From Bacillota bacterium (lineage in GTDB: Bacteria > Bacillota > UBA4882 > UBA8346), in contig JAEYGI010000002.1 of the NCBI GenBank assembly GCA_023402395.1, positions 186,001 to 250,000 on the forward strand: DNA of 64,000 bases, written 5' to 3'. The notes under the pieces are model-generated. The model was not told where the DNA came from, made no database searches, and worked only from the letters and a program-made list of their open reading frames with translations. Both the position numbers and the translations under genes were made by a program. Shown here piece after piece: positions 24,439-32,563 of the stretch; within the stretch, counting starts at the first letter, position 1; each line of letters opens with the position of its first letter.

Positions 24439-25379
24439 TGCAGCGCAGACACCATCTTTTCAATATTTACTTTTAACGTTTTCAAATAATCCCCGCTCTC
24501 ATCGGTGGCCGACCAGAGCAGCACCAGCCTCGCCCCGGTCTCTTGGGCCAGATTTTCCGGCAAACGAGGGTAAACCGCCTCGCCGACCAGCACCTTGACC
24601 CGTTTTTGCTTCATCAGCTTCACGAACTCGACCATCCGTTTCGGGGAGACCTCTTGTTCGTGGGCTTCTTCCACCGTACCAAGATTCTCAAAGCCGAAAT
24701 ACTCGAAGAAGTACGGGAACGCCGCCGAATAAGTGACGATCCGCCGGTCCTTCAGTTGCTCCACCCGGATCTTGAGTTCGGCCGCGGTCTGGTCCAATTC
24801 GGCCAGAAACCGCTGATAGTTTTGGGTGAAGTATTCTTGTTTGGTTGGACGCAGGGTTATCAATTCGTCCAGGATATTCTTGGCAACGATCTTCGCATTG
24901 GCCGGGCTGCCCCAATAATGCGGGTTGCCCAACTCATGATCATGACCGTCCTCCCCTTCCTCTTCCTCATGTGTCCGGTTCTCGGTCTCATGCTCGTCTT
25001 CATCGTCATGAATGGCGGTAACTCCCCGCGCGGCATCGAGAATGACGGTCTTGGGCGAAGCAGCGCTTTCCATCAATTTGTCAACCCACAGGTCGAACCC
25101 CAAACCGGCCTTGACAAACAAGTCGCAGCCGGCTGCCTGCTTCATGTCGCCGGCGCTGGGCTCGTACTCATGATTGCAGGTTGATCCCTTAATGATGCTC
25201 GATACCGCCACTTCATCCCCGCCGATTCGTTCCACGATATTTTGGAGCAGCGGCAGACTGACCGTCACTTTCAGCTTCGCCCCGGAATCCGCCGGGAGAG
25301 TCGTTTTCTTTATCATAAACCACCAGCCGCCCGCGACCAATATGGCGGCGGCGATAATCAGCCACCCGTATTTTTTCAT
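24435..25379 (-). CDS. znuA: Zinc ABC transporter substrate-binding protein
   Basis: This gene encodes 314 residues from the ATG at 25379, preceded by AAAGGGGAT; an earlier in-frame ATG exists at 25394. One N-terminal hydrophobic segment (about 5-21) serves as signal or anchor, without a lipobox Cys. It belongs to the ZnuA/TroA cluster A-I family: CNHEYEPSAGD near 68 and NPHYWGSP near 153 supply metal-ligand His, with EAHEQEVSP near 233. Between them lies an acidic His-rich loop (about 124-150, with HDDEDEHE and EDGHDHE), the usual mark of zinc-specific members. Confidence 0.93.
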   Translation of the reverse strand: MKKYGWLIIAAAILVAGGWWFMIKKTTLPADSGAKLKVTVSLPLLQNIVERIGGDEVAVSSIIKGSTCNHEYEPSAGDMKQAAGCDLFVKAGLGFDLWVDKLMESAASPKTVILDAARGVTAIHDDEDEHETENRTHEEEEGEDGHDHELGNPHYWGSPANAKIVAKNILDELITLRPTKQEYFTQNYQRFLAELDQTAAELKIRVEQLKDRRIVTYSAAFPYFFEYFGFENLGTVEEAHEQEVSPKRMVEFVKLMKQKRVKVLVGEAVYPRLPENLAQETGARLVLLWSATDESGDYLKTLKVNIEKMVSALQ

Positions 25380-25390
25380 GGTATCCCCTT

Positions 25391-25687
25391 TCAAATGATT
25401 CGCAACACCGCTTCGGTTAATAAGGGCGGAGCACGGCCGAGGCGAATCGGCTCCCGGAACCGGCCGCGCATCCCGGCGTCAACCGGAACCGGACAATTGA
25501 GATCGCGGAAGACCGGCTCGATCCACTGCGATGGAATTCCTGGAAATCCAACGCCCAACGACAGGCATAACGGGCAGTCATGTTCATGGTCTCCGGCCCA
25601 GCCATCGGCATGCGCATGCCCTGCAATCAATAGCAGCAAAATGATCAGGCCGCACCGGATAAAGATTTTCGGGTTTTTGCGCTGCAT
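25391..25687 (-). CDS. Exported His/Cys-rich small protein of the zinc operon
   Basis: This gene encodes 98 residues from the ATG at 25687. A signal peptide or membrane anchor spans about 8-24 and ends GHAHADG. Directly after it comes HEHDCPLCLSLG (about 32-43), a dense His/Cys cluster suited to bind a metal such as zinc. Similar HxHDCxxC segments occur in short DUF2946-like exported proteins near metal transporters. It lies 11 bases upstream of the znuA-like start, inside the operon. It may hand zinc to the binding protein; this is inference. I do not recognise the remainder. Confidence 0.65.
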   Translation of the reverse strand: MQRKNPKIFIRCGLIILLLLIAGHAHADGWAGDHEHDCPLCLSLGVGFPGIPSQWIEPVFRDLNCPVPVDAGMRGRFREPIRLGRAPPLLTEAVLRII

Positions 25688-25735
25688 CGTCTTCCTCAAT
25701 CGGAACCTGCCCGCCACGGATTCCGTGCCCAAATG

Positions 25736-26146
25736 CTATTTATTGAGACACTCGGGACACGTCCCGTACAATTCGAGATTGTGTTTTTTAATCCGGTAGT
25801 GGGTTTCCGATTCCACTTCGCGAACGATTTGATCAAAGACGCAGCCGGTAAAAAACACCCGCGCGCCGCATCGCAAACATTCCAAGGTATGCTGGCAATG
25901 GTTCCGGACCAATTCGAACTGGTCCGCCTGGCCGATGCTGTTCACTTTCCGGATCAGGCCCATTTTCATCAGGATGCTCAAGTTGCGGTAGACCGTGCTC
26001 AAATTGACCGGTTGCGTTTTATTAATCAGCCGAAAGATTTCCTCGGCTCCGAGCGGCGGACTGTCGTCCAAGGCATCCAAAATCAGACAGCGCGGCTTGG
26101 TCAGCTTATAGCCATGTTCTTTCAGCTTGGATAGTGTCTTGTCCAT
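25736..26146 (-). CDS. zur: Fur-family regulator, probably Zur
   Basis: This gene encodes 136 residues. The winged-helix N-domain includes KLTKPRCLILDAL near 14 and NLSTVYRNLSILMKMGLI near 48. The sensing domain has HCQHTLECLRCG near 83-94, and a second Cys pair CPEC lies near the C-terminus, forming the structural zinc site. As first gene of the zinc-uptake operon it is most likely the zinc-responsive Zur, though PerR or Fur cannot be excluded from sequence alone. A clear sigma-A promoter lies upstream (26181-26209). Confidence 0.88.
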   Translation of the reverse strand: MDKTLSKLKEHGYKLTKPRCLILDALDDSPPLGAEEIFRLINKTQPVNLSTVYRNLSILMKMGLIRKVNSIGQADQFELVRNHCQHTLECLRCGARVFFTGCVFDQIVREVESETHYRIKKHNLELYGTCPECLNK

Positions 26147-26180
26147 GACGTTCCTCTAAACAAAATTTTTTTGCAATACC

Positions 26181-26209
26181 ATTGTAAACTTTTGTTGAAA
26201 CTCCGTCAA
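26181..26209 (-). promoter_or_regulatory. Sigma-A promoter of the zinc operon
   Basis: On the minus strand TTGACG (26204-26209) and TACAAT (26181-26186) are separated by exactly 17 bases. AGAGGA precedes the ATG at 26146. An AT-rich imperfect inverted repeat further upstream (TGCAATAATAG...CGATTATTAC, about 26238-26280) may hold a regulator site. Confidence 0.75.
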
Positions 26210-26359
26210 GAAATCAAGGGCTATTTGAGTAAAAAAGTAATAATCGAAGAAAATTTTTTGCATCTTTCTATTATTGCACGAAATTGGCTCCGAATATGCC
26301 CAGTCGGCCAAACCGGGCCTGTTGCCCGCATCAGGCCTCGGGCGTGCCAAAAACGCGCC

Positions 26360-26384
26360 AAAACCCGGGACAATCCCGGGTTTT
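26360..26384 (-). terminator. Strong intrinsic terminator
   Basis: AAAACCCGGGA and TCCCGGGTTTT pair perfectly around CAA. It lies 52 bases past the stop of the 26437 gene. Confidence 0.8.
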
Positions 26385-26436
26385 CCAATCCTCAAGCGCA
26401 GTAAAACGGCTGGCGCCAATATCCGAATTTTCGGCC

Positions 26437-26757
26437 TTATCCGCACTCCCGGATGAACTTGGTCAAATTTTCAAAACAGGAATAATCCAGCGACGGATCC
26501 TCCCCCTCATTGATCCTGGCCTTGGCCAGCGCCAATTGCAGGCGGGCGTATGCTAACTGGCGTTCCAGGTAACAGACGTTCTCCACGCGCGGATCCGAAA
26601 GATCGCCGAAATTATAACGGTTGACCGCGCATTGGTATTCTTCCAGCGCCTTTTTGACGTCGGGATTGCCGATGGTCTGATGCACTCCGCCCCTGATCCC
26701 GGCCAGGCGGCTGAAGAACCGCCCCATCCGGTGCCGAAGATACCCGCCCCTTGTCAT
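26437..26757 (-). CDS. DUF2508-like small helical protein
   Basis: This gene encodes 106 residues. I use the ATG at 26757, 9 bases after AAAGGAG; an ATG at 26763 is too close to that site. The central region (A-x-x-x-Y-x-x-AVNRYNF...DPR...YLERQLAYARLQLALAKAR) resembles the DUF2508/YaaL pattern in which an Ala-rich helix is followed by a dipeptide DP and an Arg/Lys-rich helix. The function of that family is not known. The N-terminus is basic and the C-terminus acidic. It is a single-gene unit with its own terminator. Confidence 0.5.
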   Translation of the reverse strand: MTRGGYLRHRMGRFFSRLAGIRGGVHQTIGNPDVKKALEEYQCAVNRYNFGDLSDPRVENVCYLERQLAYARLQLALAKARINEGEDPSLDYSCFENLTKFIRECG

Positions 26758-26826
26758 GATCATTCGCTCCTTTGTTCAGGATTATTTATTATTACTTACT
26801 CCGGATTGGGCCAATTATGACTAGAT

Positions 26827-26990
26827 AAGTTGAATTAAATTTTGAGTATGCATCATGTCCCGTAAACCTTCCATGATGAAATTATCAGGAATTTAATTCA
26901 ACTTATTACCGCTGTAATAGGATGAAATAAATTCCGAGTTGATTTTATTGGCATTCGGCTTTAGGAATGCAATTCCGGTTATTTCATCCT
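26827..26990 (-). repeat. Twin nested-hairpin repeat, family A, copy 2 (inverted)
   Basis: This is the reverse complement of 14065-14239, with outer arms AAGTTGAATTAAAT...ATTTAATTCAACTT and GGATGAAATAAAT...ATTTCATCC and inner arms CATCATG/CATGATG and GCATTC/GAATGC. The linker TTACCGCTGTAATA is also kept. Loops differ more than stems. It is flanked by a DUF2508-like gene and an esterase-like gene. Confidence 0.85.
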
Positions 26991-27082
26991 AATATAGGAT
27001 CGGATCTTTCATCGAAAATGGACCGCGCCCTGAGATTTATTTTCTTTCAGACTAAAACCGCCTGCCGCGCGTCGGGTCTTAT

Positions 27083-27115
27083 AAAAAAACCACCGGCTCG
27101 ACCGGTGGTTTTTTT
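27083..27115 (-). terminator. Intrinsic terminator after the esterase-like gene
   Basis: AACCACCGG and CCGGTGGTT pair around CTCGA, with A and T tracts on the two sides, so it can work in both directions. Confidence 0.85.
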
Positions 27116-27125
27116 ATATTTACGA

Positions 27126-28310
27126 TTATTTACCAAACTGCTTATCCAACCAATCGAAGGACGCGTCCTGCATTTCTTTAACAAAGATGTGACCCTGATC
27201 AGGCCATATTTTGGTCTCAAGTTTGTCGGAGGCCTGGTTGGCCGCCCACACCTTTTTCATCTTCGCGAAGGCTTCGTTCACTGATTCGACCGGGAATAAC
27301 GAATCTTTTCCGCCGGCGTAAACCAGAACCGGCTTGGGCGCGGCGAGGGCCGCGACGTCCGGGTAATCAAGGTAACGCGCGATATAGGGGTGAAGCATGG
27401 TATAAGCCGACTGTCCTTTTAATTGATTATTGCCCGGGACCATCAACCCTTGCATGGTGGCCATCCAGCAATCAGCAACGCCCGCGGTGACGGCGTCCGA
27501 AAGCGCCGCCACTTGCCAGGCGCGGAAAGCGCCCATGGAAAAGCCGATGGCGGCCACTTTCTTTTTGTCAACTTCGGGTAAACCGGCTAGAAATTCGGAG
27601 GCTCTGACGTCTTCCTGGGCAATGATTCCCGCGAAGGAAGTGCCCAGGTTAAATAAATTCGAGGCCAAGGCTTGCTGTGAGTCGGTTTTAAACCCGGGAA
27701 CCGACCGGTCGCCCCAACCCAAGGCATCGATCGAGAGGACCACATAACCCCGTTTGGCCAGTTCATCGCCTGGGAATCTACCGGAAAAGTATTTGACGCT
27801 CCATTCCCGGGAAGATTTCAAACGGGCCTCGTCGCCCCAGGTCTCGACGAATTTTTCTTTGCCGATATCAAATTTACTGCCGTGATCATGAAGGAAGAGG
27901 GCGGCCGGGAACGGGCCGTTGTCTTTTGGCACCAAAAGCAGCGCGAGTACCCGGCTTTCGGCACTGATATTAAAAACAACCTTTTTTGCCGTATAGGTTC
28001 CACGGTCAATCTGATCGATGACTTTGGGGTTAAAAGGCGTCTGGTCTTGGTACTGAATCATAATTTCACGCGCTTTGGCCAGGCCTTCTTTTCTCCAAGC
28101 CGCCGGATCCTTTACCGAATCTTTCCACCCCAGACTGAATTGCATTTTTGCTCTGAGAGCTTCGTAAAAAAGCGGAAAACTCCGGTCGGGCGAATCGATC
28201 GCCTGCGTTTGATATTCGGGCGCTTCAGCCGCAAAACTCACCATAAATATTGAGACAACTCCCACCAACATTACCAGTAGTGTTCCAGTCATCCATTTTC
28301 TTTTCATCAT
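27126..28310 (-). CDS. Exported alpha/beta hydrolase (acetyl-xylan-esterase/Abhydrolase_7-like)
   Basis: This gene encodes 394 residues. The signal peptide is about 1-28 and ends in SFAAEA. The alpha/beta-hydrolase core has the oxyanion turn FLHDHG near 139, the nucleophile Ser in the GFSMG elbow near 257, the acid in YAGGKDSLFP near 331 and the catalytic His in DQGHIFV near 376. Dienelactone hydrolases and carbohydrate acetyl esterases of the Abhydrolase_7 type share this order. Likely role: removing ester groups from polysaccharides outside the cell. AGGAGGG is the ribosome site; a second ATG three bases later is equally possible. Confidence 0.85.
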   Translation of the reverse strand: MMKRKWMTGTLLVMLVGVVSIFMVSFAAEAPEYQTQAIDSPDRSFPLFYEALRAKMQFSLGWKDSVKDPAAWRKEGLAKAREIMIQYQDQTPFNPKVIDQIDRGTYTAKKVVFNISAESRVLALLLVPKDNGPFPAALFLHDHGSKFDIGKEKFVETWGDEARLKSSREWSVKYFSGRFPGDELAKRGYVVLSIDALGWGDRSVPGFKTDSQQALASNLFNLGTSFAGIIAQEDVRASEFLAGLPEVDKKKVAAIGFSMGAFRAWQVAALSDAVTAGVADCWMATMQGLMVPGNNQLKGQSAYTMLHPYIARYLDYPDVAALAAPKPVLVYAGGKDSLFPVESVNEAFAKMKKVWAANQASDKLETKIWPDQGHIFVKEMQDASFDWLDKQFGK

Positions 28311-28434
28311 TAAGCCCTCCTTAAATAAGAACTTATTAATTAAATTTTAACCGTATTCATATGGGTTATCAAGTCACTTCACTTTTTTCAACCGGTTGAT
28401 CTTTCGTTGCCAAGCGGCAAATTGGCGCCATAGT

Positions 28435-29771
28435 GGGTGTGTAAAATAAAATGTGTAAACTCCTTGCCGATAAAAAAGTAAGGAGAGAAAAAGAAATGGG
28501 AATCGATAAAAAAGAACTAAAAGAAATCGTAAAAGAAAAAGGGCTAAAGACCGTTGAAGACGTAGAAAACTTCATCAAGGAACTAGTGGGGCCAACCCTG
28601 CAGGTTTTACTGGAAGCGGAGCTGGAAAACCAGCTGGGCTACAGTAAGTACGACTACAAAAACAAACAGACCGACAATTCACGGAATGGTACAACCCCCA
28701 AGACCATTCGAACCAGTCACGGCGAAATTGACTTGCAAATTCCTCGCGATCGGAACGGCGAATTTGAACCCATCGTCGTCAAGAAACATCAAAAAAGTGT
28801 CACTAGCATTGAAGACCGGATCATCTCGATGTATGCCAGGGGAATGACCGTTCGGGACATTCAAAAACACCTGAATGACATTTACGGAATCGATGCCTCA
28901 CCGGCGCTCATCTCCAACATCACCGATAAAATTCTCCCCTTAATCACTGAATGGCAAAACCGGCCGTTACTGCCGGTATATGCCCTGGTTTTTTTAGATG
29001 CCATTCACTACAAAGTCAAACAGCATCATCAAATTGTCGGGAAAGCCGCCTACATGGTCGTTGGAATCGATTTAGACGGCCAAAAAGACGTGCTTGGCAT
29101 GTGGATTGGGGAAGCGGAAAGCGCCACTTTTTGGTTACAAGTCTTAACCGAGCTACAAAACCGGGGGGTTAAAGACATCTTACTGATGAGCGTGGATAAT
29201 TTAACTGGGATCAGCCAGGCGATCTCCGCCTGCTTTCCCCAGACTGAAATCCAGAAATGTGTGGTTCATCAAATCCGTAATTCACTTCGATACATCCCCA
29301 AAAAACATATCACGGAATTTATAACTGATTTACGACCGGTTTACCAAGCTCCCAGCGAAAAGGAAGGATTGCGTTGCTTGGATTTACTTGAAGAAAAGTG
29401 GGGACGTAAGTACGTTCTGGCGGTTAAATCATGGCGTGCCAATTGGGACGAGCTGGCTACCTTTTTCGATTATTCCGCCGAATTGCGCAAAATCATGTAT
29501 ACCACCAATATTATTGAATCGTATCATCGTCAGTTACGAAAGGTTACCAAAGCCAAGAGTGTTTTCCCCAATGATGAAGCTTTATTGAAAATATTATATC
29601 TGGTTACCCTTGATGTTACCCAAAAATGGGCTAAACGTGTCCCCAATTGGCAGCTGATCATTTCCAAACTTGCCATCCGCTTTGGTGATCGTGTTAATCT
29701 TTTCTTATCTTAATTAATTCTTTTCGTAATCTTATTTTATTTGGTGTTTACACAAATATTTTGACAGACCC
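28435..29771 (+). mobile_element. IS256-family insertion sequence
   Basis: A 1337-base element bounded by 29-base imperfect inverted repeats: left 28435 GGGTGTGTAAAAT...GTGTAAACTCC and right 29743-29771, whose reverse complement starts GGGTCTGTCAAAA; 22 of 29 positions agree. It carries one transposase. I see no 8-9-base target duplication: the left flank reads GCGCCATAGT and the right flank AGATTTTCAT. The right end abuts a 21-bp array. Confidence 0.85.
28496..29713 (+). CDS. IS256-family (mutator type) transposase
   Basis: This gene encodes 405 residues from the ATG at 28496 after AAGGAGAG. The DDE core is intact: Asp in VFLDAIHYKV near 165, Asp in LLMSVDNLTG near 228, and Glu in TTNIIESYHRQLRKV near 338. 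Intervening CVVHQIRNSLRYIPKK is the family's conserved Cys/His helix. The gene is full length and in one frame, so the element could be active. It is flanked by the inverted repeats described for the element. Confidence 0.95.
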   Translation: MGIDKKELKEIVKEKGLKTVEDVENFIKELVGPTLQVLLEAELENQLGYSKYDYKNKQTDNSRNGTTPKTIRTSHGEIDLQIPRDRNGEFEPIVVKKHQKSVTSIEDRIISMYARGMTVRDIQKHLNDIYGIDASPALISNITDKILPLITEWQNRPLLPVYALVFLDAIHYKVKQHHQIVGKAAYMVVGIDLDGQKDVLGMWIGEAESATFWLQVLTELQNRGVKDILLMSVDNLTGISQAISACFPQTEIQKCVVHQIRNSLRYIPKKHITEFITDLRPVYQAPSEKEGLRCLDLLEEKWGRKYVLAVKSWRANWDELATFFDYSAELRKIMYTTNIIESYHRQLRKVTKAKSVFPNDEALLKILYLVTLDVTQKWAKRVPNWQLIISKLAIRFGDRVNLFLS

Positions 29772-30053
29772 AGATTTTCATTTGAAGCAGGTGTCGCTTT
29801 AAGTGGAAATGTTGGATCTTCATTTGAAGAAAGTGTTTCTCCAGATGGAAATATTAGAGGATCATTTGAAGGAAGAGTTTTTTCAGATGGAAATGTTGGA
29901 GCTTCATTTGAAGGAAGAGTTTCTCCAGATAGAAATATTAGATTTTCATTTGAAGCGGGAGCCGCTCCAGATGGAGAAAGTGTTGCTCCAGTTGATCCGG
30001 GTGTTGGATCAGTTGAAGCGGGAGTTGCTCCAGAGGGAGCGGGGGCGTTTCAT
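29772..30053. repeat. 21-bp periodic array 2
   Basis: Thirteen phased 21-base units follow the IS right end, the first partial. Units alternate between the types GATGGAAATATTAGAGGATCA and TTTGAAGGAAGAGTTTTTTC. Most begin with TGGA or TGAA and finish with TCCA or TTCA, so each unit and each junction (CTCCAGATGGA, TTCATTTGAA) carries an inverted repeat. The array can be read as heptad codons in one frame, but no start or ribosome site fits. Its sequence is unrelated to the arrays at 6382 and 60160, which share its period. The IS ends inside a unit, so the array was probably longer. Confidence 0.8.
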
Positions 30054-30181
30054 TTAATCAGGGCTCGCCGCGGGGATGGGGGGGGTCTTTTGGTTTTTGC
30101 CGGGGAAGTCGGGACTGTTGATTAAGGGGATTTACCGGATTGGGGAGCGGTATAAAAAACATTGCGAAAGAAAAAGGATGT

Positions 30182-30228
30182 CCGCCCTCAATCTATCTTT
30201 CTCCCCCGGGGCGAAACGAACCGTCTAA
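30182..30228 (-). repeat. Dispersed palindromic repeat, family E, copy 2 (inverted)
   Basis: CTCAATCTATCTTTCTCCCC followed by CGGGGCGAAACGAACCGTC is the inverse of the block at 5692-5738. Between 30054 and 30562 nothing else clear is seen except a part copy (30462-30540, with CTTGCCACGGAGGG and GTCACTCGCCGTCG) of the right end of the element at 31907-32383. Confidence 0.55.
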
Positions 30229-30562
30229 TTTGAAGGCAATTCCCGGATTTATTTCTGGGTTCGTAAAGATTTTTGTTGTTCCTCCGCGGCCGACCGGAGG
30301 CTGAAGACCTCCGGCTACAAGGTGAAAGGACCCTAAGGGCCCTGGAAACGGAGCGGGAAGAATTAGTCATGAGTTTAGCCAGGGAAGGCTTACGTCTAGT
30401 AGCCGGGTCGTTCACGGCCCGGTTGAGGACGAAGGATTACAAAAAGATTTTAGATTGACTCGCTTGCCACGGAGGGGGCAGTCACCGCTGCATTTTTCGC
30501 AATAAAAAAGTCACTCGCCGTCGAAACCGTGGGCTGTCGAAACCGGCCCACATTACCGGGAG

Positions 30563-30600
30563 CAATTGAACGGCGGCTTTTTGTTATTTTGTGGTATAAT
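30563..30600 (+). promoter_or_regulatory. Extended -10 promoter module, copy 1
   Basis: CGGCGGCTTTTTGTTATTTT runs into GTGGTATAAT (30591-30600), an extended -10 (TGGTATAAT). The same roughly 35-base block recurs at 32431-32465 and, with changes, at 39731-39769. It drives the gene at 30647. Confidence 0.7.
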
Positions 30601-30646
30601 CGGGACAGAATTTGAATTAAAGAAGCGCGGGATGGAGTTGAAAGGA

Positions 30647-31486
30647 ATGGCCGTAGCGACGCAATACGCCTCGGATGTTGAAGCAATAGTATCGCATCGA
30701 TACGATAATGGGGGCGACTTTTGGGCAACACCTGACAAACGCCTGCTGAAAGGAGCCCCGTTCTCCAGCGTGGAGAGCGTGCTGTTGCTGTTGGAATTGG
30801 GCATGGAACCCACCGAGCCGCTGCTTCAGGAAGCCGCTGAATTGATCTTCAGCGCCTGGCAGGAGGATGGCCGTTTCAGGGTGTACCCCCAAGGGGCGAT
30901 TTACCCATGCCAAACCATTCACGCCGCCAATGCGCTTTGCCACCTGGGGTATGCGTCCGATGCCAGGCTGCGAAAAACCTTCCGGCATCTGTTGGAGATC
31001 CAGTATAGGGACGGCGGCTGGCGCTGCAATAAATTCAGCTTTGGCCGGGGCCCGGAAACGGAGTTTTCCAATCCGTTCCCAACGCTTACCGCCCTGAATG
31101 CCTTCCGCTTTAGCGACTATCTCAATAAAGAACCGGCGCTTGACAAGGCCGTGGATTTTTTGCTGGAGCACTGGACGATCCGGAAGCCCATCGGCCCGTG
31201 CCACTATGGAATCGGCACCTTATTCATGCAGGTCGAATACCCGTTCCGAAACTACAATCTTTTTGTGTACGTCTATGTTTTATCCTTTTACAACCGGGCC
31301 AAGGAGGACCCACGGTTTCTCGAAGCCTTGGAAACGCTGCAATCCAAACTGGCGGATGGGCGGATCGTGGTTGAGCGGGTGGTTCCGAAGCTGGCCGGGC
31401 TTTCTTTCTGTAAGAAAGGGGAGCCGAGCGAATTGGGGACAAGACGGTATCGGGAGATTGTGGGGAATCTGGGGGGGAAGAGGTAG
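30647..31486 (+). CDS. Terpene-cyclase/prenyltransferase-like alpha/alpha-toroid protein
   Basis: This gene encodes about 279 residues. The promoter TATAAT at 30595 rules out starts before about 30607. I use the ATG at 30647, 9 bases after GGAG; the ATG at 30632 is an alternative. Repeated helical hairpins with QW-like pieces (AWQEDGRFRVYPQG near 79, YRDGGWRCNKFSFGRG near 120, FPTLTALNAFRF near 143) match the squalene-hopene-cyclase/prenyltransferase repeat superfamily. The catalytic DXDD motif of cyclases is absent, and the protein is about half the length of a cyclase, so it may be a sensor or binding toroid. Cytoplasmic. Function unassigned. Confidence 0.65.
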   Translation: MAVATQYASDVEAIVSHRYDNGGDFWATPDKRLLKGAPFSSVESVLLLLELGMEPTEPLLQEAAELIFSAWQEDGRFRVYPQGAIYPCQTIHAANALCHLGYASDARLRKTFRHLLEIQYRDGGWRCNKFSFGRGPETEFSNPFPTLTALNAFRFSDYLNKEPALDKAVDFLLEHWTIRKPIGPCHYGIGTLFMQVEYPFRNYNLFVYVYVLSFYNRAKEDPRFLEALETLQSKLADGRIVVERVVPKLAGLSFCKKGEPSELGTRRYREIVGNLGGKR

Positions 31487-31644
31487 CTGGTATGGGATGG
31501 CATCAAGGAGCTTGAGGAGAAGGTTATCAAGAAGAATAAAGCTCAACTGAGTTTGAGGTTAGATTAGTAAGTTAGATGAACTTTGGATGAAGGCTTATTT
31601 TTCCCGTCGCGGATACGCGGCGGGTTTTTGTTGGTTTTGTAAGG

Positions 31645-31830
31645 CCCTCTCCCTCTAAGGCTGATTCAGGTAAGCGGTCCCTCCCCCGTCAATACGTGGG
31701 AGGGTAGCTGCGGGTCTAGAAGCTGATGGTGGGGATTTTTTGCAGTTTGCATTTTGAGTTTGGGCTTCGGAGATCTCCCTCCCATGCGGTCGCGGGGGAG
31801 GGCCGGGGAGAGGGGCCTGCTTTGAAATGG
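31645..31830. repeat. Long inverted-repeat element, family C, copy 2
   Basis: GGCCCTCTCCCTCTAAGGC, with GCTGATTCAGG and GTCCCTCCCCC, faces CTCCCTCCCATGCGG and GGGGGAGGGCCGGGGAGAGG. The outer arms pair, giving a long hairpin like that at 9191-9392, with which it shares GGCTGATTCA. Confidence 0.5.
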
Positions 31831-31906
31831 CGAAGAAAATTCGTAAGAAAGTATGTCTGAGATATTCGTGGTAGTCAAAAACAAAGAACGGAATTCGCTG
31901 CGCGTT

Positions 31907-32383
31907 GGCGCCAATTTGTCACTTTTTGACCGCCCAAAAAGTGACGCAAAAAGGCGCCGGACACCGTATGGTTTCCGGCCCTTCCTTTTATCCCATGGCA
32001 TCCATGACCATGGGAGCCTCGTGATAGGCACCTGCCATCCGGGCAGGATGCCTTCAGGGTTGGTTCTCCGTCCGCGACCGCTGTTGCGAGTCCGTATCGC
32101 AAAGCGGCGCGCGTCCTTCCATGGACTTTGTGTGAGAGGAAACAGAGAAGCTAAAGATGATTATGTTTTAATGGACCCGCCTGCCACGGAGGGTCATTCA
32201 CGCCGCTTTTTTATCATGGATGGAAAACAGCGGTCGGCTGCGAAAGCCTTCACTTGGTGCGGTTGCGTACTGCCATGGATGGCGACGACCGTTACCGGAT
32301 GAATCAAAGGAGGGGTCCGGGGTAACCTCGGTTCCCCGGCGCCTTTTTGGTGACTTTTGGGGCGGTCCAAAAGTTACTCGCCG
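31907..32383. repeat. MITE-like element with about 55-bp terminal inverted repeats, family D
   Basis: The left end 31907-31965 begins GGCGCCAATTTGTCAC and contains GACCGCCC and AAAAAGGCGCCGG. The right end 32330-32383 is its inverse (CCCCGGCGCCTTTTTGG, GGGCGGTCC, GTTACTCGCCG). Each end can itself fold through GTCACTTTTTGACC/AAAAAGTGAC. The 360-base interior is palindrome-rich (CCATGGCATCCATGACCATGG, GATAGGCACCTGCC) and has no convincing gene. A partial right end lies at 30462-30540. Looks like a non-autonomous mobile element; what would move it is not visible here. Confidence 0.65.
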
Positions 32384-32430
32384 ACGAAACCGTGGGCCGG
32401 CAGAAGCGGCTTTCATTTTGGGAAGTAAGT

Positions 32431-32465
32431 AGAATGACGGATTTTTTGTTATTTTGTGGTATAAT
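32431..32465 (+). promoter_or_regulatory. Extended -10 promoter module, copy 2
   Basis: GACGGATTTTTTGTTATTTT runs into GTGGTATAAT (-10 at 32460-32465) and then AGGACAGAA, matching the module at 30563 including downstream GGACAGAA. It now leads into the sbcDC remnant. Confidence 0.65.
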
Positions 32466-32563
32466 TAGGACAGAAGTAATTTGGGTGTTTGGCATTGATC
32501 CAACTAAGAAATGTCCCCAAAATAGCAAATTATTATCTTGAAAACTTATTTCGGAGGAAAAAA

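Noticed and set aside
29803..30057. Leu/Glu-rich heptad frame across array 2
   Set aside because: It is a by-product of the 21-bp repeat. It has no ribosome site, and another frame gives equally regular heptads.
30273..30458. 61-residue frame with REELVMSLAREGLRLVAG
   Set aside because: It overlaps repeat-rich DNA and has no clear ribosome site or recognisable family.
31875..32430. Short frames on both strands inside the MITE-like element
   Set aside because: They lie in palindromic DNA, differ between strands only by shadow effects, and have no family resemblance.
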